Below the pieces are notes generated by a model, which searched no databases, was not told where the DNA came from, and was given only the letters and a program-made list of their open reading frames with translations. A stretch of 64,000 nucleotides of DNA from NCBI RefSeq assembly GCF_000005505.3, contig NC_016133.3:59237237-59301236 (forward strand), in the 5' to 3' direction. Each line of letters starts with the position of its first letter. Within the stretch, counting starts at the first letter, position 1. This DNA is from Brachypodium distachyon. Taxonomy: Eukaryota > Streptophyta > Magnoliopsida > Poales > Poaceae. Positions 1 through 9,971 of the stretch are shown piece by piece. A program made the translations under genes and the position numbers.

Positions 1-1301
1 CCCCCCCCCCCTCCTCTCCTCTGCGCCGCCGCCGCCGGAGGGACGCCGGCGAAGCCGCGCGTGCCCTGGGATGGTGGCGGCGGGGCCTCCTTTTCCTTCC
101 CGCGGCGTGTGGTGGCGCGAGGCGGCGGGGTGCTGGCCAGGATGGAGGCGCGGCCTACGCACGGTAATGCAGGCGCGCGGCGGCGGCGCAAGTGGCGGCC
201 CGATGTGGGCGCGCTGGCGCGGGGCGGCGGTGCTCCGACCGGGGTGGAGGCGCGGCCTGCGCGCGGTGGTGCAGGCGCGGCCTCGGTGCGGGGATGCCGG
301 CTTGGCTGCGGGTCGGGCCCGATCTGGGTCGGCCTGGGCTGGGCGGGTCCTCGGCAGGTGCTGGCGGTGCGGGTCCCCAGCGTGGCGTCGGTGGGCTGCT
401 GCCGGTTGGCCGGATCTGGGCCGGTGCGCCTGGATCCATGCGGCAGCAGCTCGGTCTGGCCTTTCGGCAGCCAGATCCGGTGCGTGAGGTGGTCTGGCTT
501 CGTGGCGTTGGCGGCCTCCGGCGGCGTCCTGGAGCGGTGTTGGTGAGGCTCTAACCCTTGTCTCGCTGTGTGTTTGTGCTCTTGTCCGCAGTGTGTTGAC
601 TGTGGCTACGGGTGAAAACCTTGCATCGATTGCGTCGGTGCCGGCGATGGCGGCGTCTGTGGACGTCGCTTCTTTCTTGAAGGCATCGCCGTGTAGTTCC
701 ACTGCAACCACCCTTTGCAGTCGAGGTGCCTCCGAGCGAAAGCTTAAGGCTCGGTTTCATCTGGGTCGGGCAATGGCGGCGTTTTCGGACGTCGTGCCCT
801 CCTTGGAGGCATTGCCTTGGAGATCTCGTCTGGCGGCGGAGGACGCGTGTAGCGCAAGTCCGGTTTGGGCCTGGCTAGTGTTGTTGACTTCGAGCAGCGC
901 GGGCTCCCTTGCACAAGCTGTGCCTTTCGGGGTGGCTTCTTCCTTGCTCCGGTCGTCGGAAAAGCCTAGCTCTGCCTACCTTCTCTGGCTTTAGAGTGCT
1001 GCGGCCTATTCGTCGTCGTTGGAGCGGGCGGAAGTTTATCTTGGTAGTTGCATTTTGTTCGTTGGTAGCTTTGTGCCTAGCTTTGTTAGGCTGTTGCTCA
1101 GTGTTAGGGCTTTTGTACGGTTTTTCTTAATAAGTCGTGCTCTTTGGGTCTTCGCCGGTTTTCCCTTAATTAATCGAACTTGTATGGTTTTCGGGTCCGG
1201 TTTCCTCATAAACTGGATCACCTTTCCCGCAGTCGGATTCTTTCGGCTACGTCTATTGACAATAAATAACCCGCTGATGGTTGTTTCATCAAAAAAAAAA
1301 A
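1..1301 (+). mobile_element. LINE-related element, 3' part ending in poly(A)
   Basis: A GC-rich leader becomes AT-richer and ends in TGTTTCATC followed by a run of 11 A at about 1290-1300, the usual 3' end of plant L1-type retroelements. Several overlapping open frames in the first 550 bases are by-products of GC richness and show no domain. Wording such as 'ggtgaaaacc', 'gcgtcggtg' and 'ccttggaggcattg' recurs in the element at 42.9-44.1 kb, so the two are probably related. No reverse transcriptase is encoded here, so it is a non-autonomous or internally deleted copy. The 5' end lies outside the window and a target-site duplication cannot be checked. Confidence 0.5.
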
Positions 1302-2004
1302 GTTTCTTTTAGCACTGCCCAGATTTCCTTAACATAATGGCAAAAAAAGAAACAATGTTCCACTGTTTCCATCCTATTACAGTAGCTGCAGTCATACCTT
1401 GTTGGAATTGAACGCATGTGGAGTTGATCACCTGTAGGAAGGCAATTCTGTGCAATCCTCCACAAAACAATTTTCATTCTATTTGGGCACTGAATTTTCC
1501 AAAGATTTCTCCACAAATACTCCATAGTGCTTTGATCTGAGGGCGACCCTTTACCAGCTGAACTTCGATTTTTCCAGAACAATTGTGTTCTTGCAAGATT
1601 ATAGCCTGACCTGACTGTGTATGTACCAGATTTTGTGAATGGCCAAGAGACAAAATCACAACAGCCTTGGGAACTTATAGGGATCTTAAGAATTTTTTCA
1701 GCAATGTCATCTACATATAGGCCTCTAACAGCAGCTTCGTTCGAAGAATTGTCATTACTTGATATTAGAGAGCTCACTGTTTGGTCGTCGTACAAGGGTC
1801 CGAACCGTACCAATTATAGTATCTGGGATCCAATTATCTTTGGTGATCGAAATTTTCTTGCCATCTCCTACTCTCCATAGCAGACCCTTTTGCAGGAGTT
1901 CCTTTCCATACATAATGCTCCGCCAGGTATATGAGGCTGCTGTTGGGCAAGCTGAATTCCAGAAATCACCATTAGGAAAATATCTCCCTTTCAAGACTCG
2001 ATGA
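1302..2004 (-). pseudogene. LINE reverse transcriptase C-terminal fragment (zf-RVT)
   Basis: Two minus-strand frames (1994 to 1755 and 1813 to 1289) together read as the C-terminal part of a plant non-LTR retrotransposon protein. Visible are W-R-V-G-D-G-K (the linker after the reverse transcriptase), D-N-W-I-P, and a zinc-binding zf-RVT stretch with C-P-N-R-M-K, LPTGDQL and C-S-Y-C...E-H-C-F-F-F-C. The frame changes near 1800, so at least one frameshift is present. The catalytic palm and the endonuclease are missing. It abuts the poly(A) of the neighbouring plus-strand element, which suggests one inserted into or next to the other. Confidence 0.75.
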
Positions 2005-2671
2005 CATAGAGAATTGGGTCTCAGCTAGGGGTAAAACTGTCCAGAATTGAGAGAATAAGAGTTCCTTGGTTTGTGTGCGCAGAGCAAACACGCCACTCTT
2101 TTAGAAATGGAGGATAAAGAAGGAAGGCATTCGCATTTATCCCAGATGTCTAGCTAGTTCTTCAAGGCAAAGAAGGAAGGCACTCGCTTCCGGCCAGAAT
2201 CTAAGTTTAGAGGCAGCCCAAAACTTAGCCCAGTGCTTAGAGCCCCCTCTAAGTCCCTAATTAGTCATTTCTTGGAGTCCGCGAGCGAGCACGGATGTGT
2301 CGCAGTGGAAGCGCGACGGACACTTCGATGGTACGTACATGGGGATTATCTAAAAAACCATACGATGAGAATTCTCCGACACAACCAGCACAGGCTTTGA
2401 CACGTTTCATCCTTTGCTTAACCGTACGTGCATGCAAACTCCAAAAAGGAAGCTGTGAGGGAGAGCAAAGGACATATATACCAAACCCTACATTCCCCTC
2501 CATAAAAAGAGAAAGATACCAAACCCTATACTCCGGTTACTCTACTCCCCTCCTCACCCTCCATTCCCTTGATGCCACTCCATCTTCTCCTATATTAACC
2601 CGATATATAGGTATATTAAATCGGCCCATTGTTTATAGATCGTGAGCAGAGCTACCGCTCTGTCTCTCGCA
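2005..2671. other. Spacer upstream of the VWA gene
   Basis: No gene is seen. The stretch holds the left copy of a 120 bp dispersed direct repeat (2135-2256) and then an AT-rich tract (about 2500-2640) that probably contains the promoter and leader of the downstream gene. I cannot fix a TATA box with confidence. Confidence 0.4.
2135..2256 (+). repeat. Dispersed direct repeat, left copy
   Basis: This stretch ('atttatcccagatgtct' through 'gccccctctaagtcc') recurs at 8591-8704 with small indels and roughly 90% agreement by eye. The two copies lie in the same orientation on either side of the VWA gene, about 6.45 kb apart. Function and element class are not recognised. Confidence 0.75.
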
Positions 2672-5600
2672 ATGTCCTCGGATATTCACAATGAGGACCA
2701 GAGCGTTCCTTATGCACATTCACCAGGAGGTACACGTTTTATTTCATTCAATTTTTTATTGGAGGAATATATTGAAGCATCATGCATGCATTTCTGAACA
2801 TTGAAAAATGAATCATGATGAACGTACGATGCATGCATGCATGCAGGGACCCCTCAGGAGGACAAAGTCGGAAACATGCGGCTGGTGTCGCACAGCAACG
2901 ACAAGGCGCCACTGGAGGTCAACAGGCAGCAGGTGATGCTGGAGCTCATCGATGAATCTTCCCCCGGCGAACGCTTCGGGCTGGACCTGGTGGCTGTCCT
3001 GGACGTCAGCGAAAGCATGGGGCAGTGGGATAGGCTCGCCAAGGTGAAGACCGCCATGCAGTTCGTCATCAAGAAGCTCAGACCCATCGACCGCCTCTCC
3101 ATCGTCACATTCTCCACCAACGCCAAGAGGCTGTGCCATCTGCGTTCGGTGACCAAGGCTTTCCAGGCACACCTGAAGGAACTGGTCGACGGCCTCAAGG
3201 CCGGGGGCAGCACCAACATAAAACACGGCCTCCAGACTGGCCAACAAGTCCTCACCGACCGCCGCCTCACCGGCGGCCGCGTCGCCAGCATCTTTGTCTT
3301 GTCCGATGGGGAGGTGAACGATGCTAAGGTTGGTGATGTCAGCGATGTGGCGGTCTACATGTTTGGTTTTGGTGCAGACTGTGACCACAAGGTACACATG
3401 ATCCCTCCCTCCCTCCCTCTATTGATTGATTGATTTGTTAATTAGTGTGCATGATCATGATGCATGCATGGAAAATTTTGCACCTTGGAAAAAGTTCATT
3501 TTTCTCCCCTAAACACTAATTTTTTTTGGGGGGTTCCTTAACCTCTAAACTATTCAAATTGGGAGCATTTTAATTGCACCCTAGCTGGTTTCAGGAAGGA
3601 AAAAATCGCACCCACCCACATCATCGGAATTATTTGTACGGTTGGATCACCGTACTGTACGGCTGTGATTAAATGTGGAATAATTCTATTTCAGTAAACA
3701 TTAATTACATTTGATCCATGTGCAAATAGGACTATACGTGAACCATCAGACGAGTCATATTCAACTAACGTGTGTTCCACTACGGTCTCGAAAAAAAAAA
3801 CCACTTGTAGTACTACTAAACTAACAAACCTATGGTATACAACAACTTCAAATGTCCTCCTGATTTGCATGTATGCCTGCCCTCTTAGGGGCTGTTTGGT
3901 TGCTACCCTGACTCAAAATGCCTGACCTGAACATCTGCCTGTAACTAGCCTGAGGTTTGTTTGGTTGCAATCCTGAGATTTAAGCCTGAGAAATATGCCT
4001 GTCCAAACGTGCAGAGTCAGGCCTAGCAAATTGGAGGCCTGAGATTCTCTCCACTCCACCTCCATCGTGCCTGAGTGTGAAATCACCATCCCCTCACACA
4101 GGCAAATATTTGATCCAAACAAGGCCTGGAGCTTTAGCCACACAGGCATGTTGCTCAGGGTAGCAACCAAACACACCATCAATTTTGCATATGCCTGATC
4201 AGGCAATTTATCAAATGGACTCAGCTCATTCTCAGCATGGAAAAATCTCAGGCATGTTGCTCAGGGTAGCAACCAAAAAGCCCCTTATAACTTAGAAATT
4301 GATCACCAAAAAGAGAACCCAATTCGTAGAATAGAAACAAGAAAATAATAATTTCTCATTAATCTATTTACCAAATAAATATTAATATATTCCCATGCTA
4401 ATATAAATAAATCAATCCATGGAAAGATTGATCTAATCAAGTTGATGGCTATGTTTCAATGAACGATGCATCAATTATTCTTTCTAATAAGAATGTTTTT
4501 CTTCTCATGTTCATAGTCCGGACGTGCATGTATGGTGGGAACAAGAATGAGTTGCGTTATCCTTCGTGAGAACCACGGATTATCACTGTGGTCTGGAAGA
4601 ATGAAACTCTAAAATGATAAGTGTGATGTGTCTGTATATATATGCGTGTCTATGGGAAGAAAACTGGAAAGTTCACATATGTTACGGATTTCAATTAAGT
4701 CCAGCGTGGAACTTGACGCTGAGTCTCCACCGCGGATCTGATGCCGAGTTCATTTCAACGAAGCCATAACTATTTAAAAATATCGATGTACAATACACAT
4801 TTAAGTTAACGGGGTGTAACACAAGTAGAAATAAATAAATAAAGTTGTGCTACCAAAATATGATTTTCCAGAAAGCATGCGATAAAACTTTTCTGAGTTT
4901 GACTACTATACATAAAAAGTTAGGTTGGTAAGGTCAAAACTATAGCATTAGAATTGTCATGAAAAATATTTTCATAATATAAAATTCATAATTTTCTACT
5001 AACATATATGTACAAGAAATAACGGTAAAAAAATATTGTAGACTTTTTCAATGTCTAAAATGTCATGTATTTAAGATCAGAAGAAGTAACACGATTTGAA
5101 AAGGTACACGTGAACCGTCCGATTAAACAAATAATAATATATCCCTTTAGGTAACCAATGAAAATTATCACATGTTTTCAAGATATAATGTTCACAATTA
5201 TATTACTAAGTCTTTTGTACAACTTTTCACTGCACGTTGCTAGTCCGTGCGGGTGCATGGGTTGATGACTAGTACATATAGGTTGTGGGGTGAAGTACAT
5301 ACATGTAAACTTTGATTGAAAAATATGACAATTTGCAACCTGTGAAGAAAAACAAATTTGTACCATAGCAAATCGTCATATTATTTTACCAAAGTTTACA
5401 TGTATATACTTCAACCCAAAACCTACATGTATGAATTATTTTCAGATTTTTCAAATACTTCTAGAGGCGATTTTGCCCTTCCAGAAAACAGCCGGGGGTA
5501 AAGTGCTCCCAATTCCAATAGTTTAGGGGGTTAAGTGAGTCCAAAACAACTTTAGAGGGTAAAGTGAGCCAGGTCAATAGTTTAGAGAGGAATGTGGACT

Positions 5601-7903
5601 TTTTTCTTGCACCTTTGGTCCTCCTCTCTAATGCTTTTGGCTCCCTCCTAATATTAAATACAATTTTGTCACCGCGACAGGCTCGCTAGGCGCCGTGTCC
5701 GTGTCGCGTGTGGACAACATGGCGCCGAGCGAGTCTATGGCAGTGACAAAAATGTATTCGAGCGATGTTAGGAGAGGGCGAAAAGTGCTAAAAGCAATAG
5801 ACATCGAGAGAGGGGACCAAATTAAGGGGCAAATTAAATTTTCACATGCATAGCTAGTAATTAATAATTCCGTATGTATATTTGAAGGTGCTGGAGGGGA
5901 TCGCAAGGGAGAGCAAAGGAGGAACGTTCAACTATGTGGATGACACGGAAAACATGATCGAGCCCTTCTCGCAGATCCTGGGTGGCCTACTCAGTGTGGT
6001 CATCCAGGACCTCAAGCTCACTGTGTCCCCACATCCAGGCGACTCCACGATAGAGAACGTGCAAGCTGGTTTCTACCCGCAGACCAAGGTCCACGGCTCG
6101 GTCATCGTCAGCTTCGGCGATCTCTTTGCCAGAGAAGTACGCAAGGTCATCGTCGACGTCCTCCTCCTCGACGTCCCGTCCAAGAGGAAAAGCATGATTG
6201 CCCTCATCGCCCAGTGCTCCTATAGGTATGTATACTTACTGCTCCCTCCTTTTTAGTTTATAAGGCACGCACAAATATTAAGTTAAATTTTTACCGTCAA
6301 TTTGACTAATATAATATTCCCTCCGTCCCATATTAAGTGTCTCAGATTTGTTCAAATATGAATGTACTATAGTTTAAAAGTGTCTAGATACATGTAATAT
6401 TTCGACACTTAATATGGGACGGAGGAAGTATGAGTTATATGGCACAAAAAAGTATACCATTGAATTCGCATTCGAAAGAAGTTTCCAATGATAAAAAATT
6501 TGTGGCATATAACTTATATTGTGTTGGTCAAATTGACGGTCAAAAGTTTAACTCGAAATATCGTGCGTGCCTTAAGGAGGAAGTATATATATACACAATG
6601 AGACTCCCAACGTACGTCTCCATTAATAATTATATTTGCACCGGCCGGCCGGCTAATTAATACAGTACATACATACACGTGCAGTATCCAAGGAAAACCC
6701 TTCTTCTCCCGTAAATTGACGGTCACTATAAGCCGCGTCACCGGACCAGGAGCAGCTGACCCGAACAGGAAGCCGGAGGCCGTGAGGATCGAGATAGCCC
6801 GCGTCGGTCTCGCAAAATCCTTAGAGGAGGCGTGTACAATGGCGGACCACCACGACCTCGACGGCGCCCGCGAGAAGCTGGAGGAGGCCAAGAACGACCT
6901 TAAAGTACTTGAGCAGTCCAACTCCATAGTTGACATCCTCATGACCCAGCTGGATAAGCTCCTAGAGATGATCTGGAACAGCTTGCCAGATCTCCGGCTC
7001 CGGCTCCGCCTCCTCGGCTCCCTGCGGTCGTTGAAGACGTCGCATGATCGGCAGCGCCCCGCGGCGACCGGCTACGTCAATGGTGTCAGGCTCTTTAAGA
7101 CGGAGTTCACGGAGGCGTCACGGGAGCAGGGCAAATTTTTTAAGAAGAACCGCAATATGGAGGTGCCGCCGGTCGAGGACGACTTCAAGAAGGTGAAGCA
7201 GCAGAGACCCGTGAGAGATGAGCAGGGCCAGGGCATGGGCATGGATACGCCGCCGGCCGTGGCGACGGAGGCGTGGACCTGCAGCTGGTGGCCGGGGGAC
7301 TTGGAATCACACCAAGACAGCAGGTGGGCATGGGCGATGGTGATGATGTGCATGGTGCTCGCCATCGGCGTGACCGTGATCGGCGGGGTGCTGTTCGCTG
7401 TGTACCTCTTCTACGCGCGCAAGATGCCGTCCCTGGCGGTCTCCGACGCGCAGCTGGGTGTGCTCCAGTACGCGGTCCAGGGCGGCACCATCCAGCACCT
7501 TCAAATGTCCATCACCATCCTGGCCAAAAACGACAAGTCCGAGGCGGATGCCTCTTTCTCCCCCGTCGACCTCGCCCTAGAGTTCCACGGAGCCGTGGTG
7601 GCTGTCCTGCGGACGCCGGCGCCGTTCGTGGTGGCGCCGGGGAGCTCCCTGCCGCTGCACTACAACGTGGTGTCGGCGGAGCGGACGCTGGACCAGGCCG
7701 GGATGCGGGCCATGTTCGAGTCGCTCAACGCCGGCGTGGTGCCGCTCCAGCTGCACGGCAAGGTGCGCACGCGCTGGAAGGTGGGCATCTTCCTCAAGAC
7801 CAAGTATTGGACGCGCATCTCGTGCCGTCTACGCTTCTTCTACCCCGGCAACGGTACCGTCATGCCCACTGATCGCCACAGATGCCGCTCCAGGTCGCCA
7901 TAG
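2672..7903 (+). CDS. VWA-domain protein fused to a C-terminal NDR1/HIN1-like (LEA_2) membrane domain
   Basis: Four exons, 2672-2729, 2847-3391, 5888-6225 and 6685-7903, join in frame with GT-AG introns to give 719 residues. A VWA domain (about 60-230) has the metal-site motif D72-V-S-E-S, T142 and L-S-D-G around 173. A helical, charged region about 340-410 resembles the segment that follows VWA in grass VWA/RING-type proteins, but no RING finger is visible. From about 530 to 557 there is one strong transmembrane segment, followed by a 564-700 region typical of the LEA_2 domain of NDR1/HIN1-like defence proteins. VWA domains generally mediate metal-dependent binding; NHL proteins are membrane-anchored and defence-linked. 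The fusion may be real or a misread boundary between two genes, but the last exon has no stop between the two halves. Introns 2 and 3 hold transposons. Confidence 0.8.
3885..4287. mobile_element. Tourist-type (PIF/Harbinger) MITE
   Basis: A 397 bp element (3888-4284) with terminal inverted repeats beginning GGGGCTGTTTGGTTGCTACC and ending with its near reverse complement. It is flanked on both sides by TTA, the target preferred by Tourist elements. The right terminal 30 bp are duplicated internally at about 4146-4175, so the element contains one extra subterminal end. Confidence 0.85.
5272..5433. repeat. Imperfect palindrome of about 160 bp
   Basis: The arm 5274-5313 ('acatataggttgtggggtg...') is nearly the reverse complement of 5391-5432, and the interior also pairs partly. 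It could form a long hairpin and looks like a small fold-back element within the larger Mutator-like element. No clear target duplication was seen. Confidence 0.6.
6241..6582. mobile_element. Stowaway-like MITE (outer)
   Basis: The left end 'gctccctccttttt...taaggcacgcac' mirrors the right end 'gtgcgtgccttaaggaggaag', with inner arms also pairing ('ccgtcaatttgac' and 'gtcaaattgacgg'). It sits in intron 3 of the VWA gene and is interrupted by a second MITE. Confidence 0.75.
6317..6428. mobile_element. Stowaway MITE (inner, nested)
   Basis: A 112 bp element with the grass Stowaway ends TTCCCTCCGTCCCATATTAA and its reverse complement, next to TA on the left. It is inserted inside the older MITE at 6241-6582. 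Confidence 0.8.
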
Positions 7904-8590
7904 CACTGCAGTCATCTGCTCGTCCTCTGTATTCTGCCATGCATCGTCCACTTAATTGTATCAAACAAAACACATATACATAGCCATGCTTTATTTCAGT
8001 TTTGCTTGGGCTCAGTCGCCTGAGACTGTATTTTTCTAAGTCGACGCCTTCTGAGAAATTGTGTTTCTCGGTCGACTGAGCCGTAGGTTCTGCAGCCACT
8101 TGCTTCTGAACTTCTCCTTATGAACGACTCAACTGCTATGTGGTATCGAGTGAACTGCGGCGCTGACTGAAAGGCCCGTGCGCAGAGGAAGTTCGCGGCG
8201 GCGCTTTATCTCCAACCCGGTGGGTGCTGAGAGGCTCGCGGTGATGGGGAGGCGGCGTGCGGCGAATGCTGGGAGGTTCACGACAGTGTGGGAGGGGAAG
8301 GAATCGGTGCCACGGTGGCCCGAGCTCACGAATCTCGCCGGCCCGCGTGTGAAATTAGACGCAACGGTTTGAAATTGGCACGGCTAGGTTGTTCGGGCGT
8401 GTTGGAGTGAAATTGGACTCATATTGTTGCTAATTACGCGCGCCGGAGATCGATTTGGGCAGCCGGAGCTCCTAGGGATGAAGTCGATGTGATGGATTTC
8501 CGCCCCGAAAAAACAGAGCATCTCAACTTCTCCCGATATGCTTGTCAACTTCTCTGTATGTGTGAGAGAACTGCCGGGTGCAGTTCTGAA
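7904..8590. other. Spacer downstream of the VWA gene
   Basis: Presumed 3' untranslated region followed by non-coding DNA. It contains a short inverted repeat at 8009-8025 and 8066-8082 (GGCTCAGTCGCCTGAGAC against its complement) that could form a stem with a 40-base loop. The rest shows no supported gene. Confidence 0.4.
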
Positions 8591-8704
8591 ATTTATCCCA
8601 AATGTCTGTTCTTCAAGGCAAAGAAGGAAGGCACTCGCCTCCAGAATCTAAGTTTAGAGGCAGCCAAAAACTCAGTGCAGTGCTTAGGGCCCCCTCTAAG
8701 TCCT
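8591..8704 (+). repeat. Dispersed direct repeat, right copy
   Basis: The counterpart of 2135-2256 in the same orientation. It shares 'cttcaaggcaaagaagg', 'agaatctaagtttagagg' and 'gccccctctaagtcc'. Confidence 0.75.
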
Positions 8705-8849
8705 TGGTGCACTTGTTCGAGGTAGTTTTTGCGATGACCGTGGATGCAAAAGACTTGATGCTGGACACTTTGACAAATGCACTGTGTGTTGGTTGCGGAT
8801 TGTCCTTGACGTGTTATCACCGCCGTGAGGATGTACTCGCTGTAATATA

Positions 8850-9106
8850 CTTCCTCCCATCCAGTTTACAAGGCAAATCCTAAAAATTCAAAACATGAGG
8901 CCATTCTTTCTTTCTTTCTTTTTTTCTTTCCACAATTATCATCTGAGACTAGGCGAGGCATGTTTTTCTAGATCTTTGTCAGCCAATGAATAAATCATAA
9001 ATGAGAGATACAGTTAATGCATGAAAATTAATGCTTTGCACAACACAATATTAGGACGGACTCTCGTGATTTTAAAAATAAGTCTTGTAAACCGAAAATG
9101 ATGTAG
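8850..9106. mobile_element. Stowaway-like MITE
   Basis: CTTCCTCCCATCCAGTTTAC at the left pairs imperfectly with GTAAACCGAAAATGATGTAG at the right, with TA on both sides. Its right third ('attaggacggactctcgtga') recurs at about 15600-15651. Confidence 0.6.
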
Positions 9107-9198
9107 TAGCAATAATTTTTTTTCAATAATACGATTTTTTAATTTATTTTTAAAAATAATATGCATTTTTAAATTTTTTCAAAAATAATACACCCTCG

Positions 9199-9318
9199 GC
9201 CTGGGCCGGGCCGACCAGGACCCGTTGGCCAGGCCCTGGCCGACCAGAATCCCATCGGCCAGGCCTGGGCCGACCGGGATCCCGTCGGCCAGGCCGTGAC
9301 CGACCGGCTCCTGGTGGG
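9199..9318. repeat. GC-rich tandem repeat, about four 30-bp units
   Basis: Units of about 30 bp built on 'ggccgaccaggacccgttgg' and 'ccagg' repeat four times with drift. The block stands just inside the presumed 5' part of the Mutator-like transposase region and may belong to its terminal sequence. Confidence 0.65.
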
Positions 9319-9971
9319 CCCGGCCGAGCACCCCTGTCCCTTTCCCTTTCCTCTTTATTCCTTCCCTGCCCGTGCCCCCAAGCGCCCCTGCTTCTTCTTC
9401 CTCCCGTCGCCCGAGCCGCCCCTGCACGTGCACGCACAGACACGTTTGCTTCCTCTCTGTTCTTCCTCAAGTCCAAAAAAGACCCCATTTTCTAGCCCAA
9501 ATTAGTGCATTTTGATCCCATTTGATCCACAAAATCGCATCCCCTATCTCGTTGGCACCCAAAGACACCTCGATCTAGTGTTTTCACTGTGCATTTTCAT
9601 CACATTTTGTGGTTCTAGGGTTAGAGTTCAAAGTTGATTTTAGCTTGATTTGGAGGAGTTTGGAGGTGGCGGTGGTGCTGATCCGGTGACTACGTCGTGA
9701 GGGCTTCACACGCTTCAAGGGTAAACCCTAATCCCTCACGTATATGATTATCCTATAATGTATATGTTTATTAGGGTACGTGTGTACCAGTATCTTATAG
9801 GGTTACTGCTTAGTGTTTGATGCGTCTAAATATTATGGCCGGTAGTAATATGTTTAGAAAGGCTAGATTTTTGTTATACCGTACTGTTTTAGTGTTTCAC
9901 GCGTATTAATATTTTTTTCGATTTTGTACTGCTTATTATTTGACATGTATTAATTTTTCTAGGAAGCAGAG

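Larger units (their letters stand above)
3478..5615. mobile_element. Non-autonomous Mutator-like element with 9-bp target-site duplication
   Basis: The element spans 3487-5606 (2120 bp) and is flanked by perfect 9-bp copies of TTGCACCTT (3478-3486 and 5607-5615), the duplication length of Mutator-like elements. The ends are inverted repeats of about 130 bp: GGAAAAAGTTCATTTT on the left against GAAAAAAGTCCACATT read from the right, continuing through shared 'ccctaaactatt' and 'attgggagca' blocks. No transposase frame is present. It lies inside intron 2 of the VWA gene and itself holds a Tourist MITE. Confidence 0.8.

Noticed and set aside
61..554. Several overlapping open frames of 94-161 codons on both strands
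   Set aside because: All lie in one very GC-rich stretch, have Arg/Gly/Ala-rich low-complexity products, and no frame shows a domain. It fits the leader of a LINE-type element better.
3913..4206. Minus-strand frame of 97 codons
   Set aside because: It lies wholly within the Tourist MITE and contains its terminal-repeat words.
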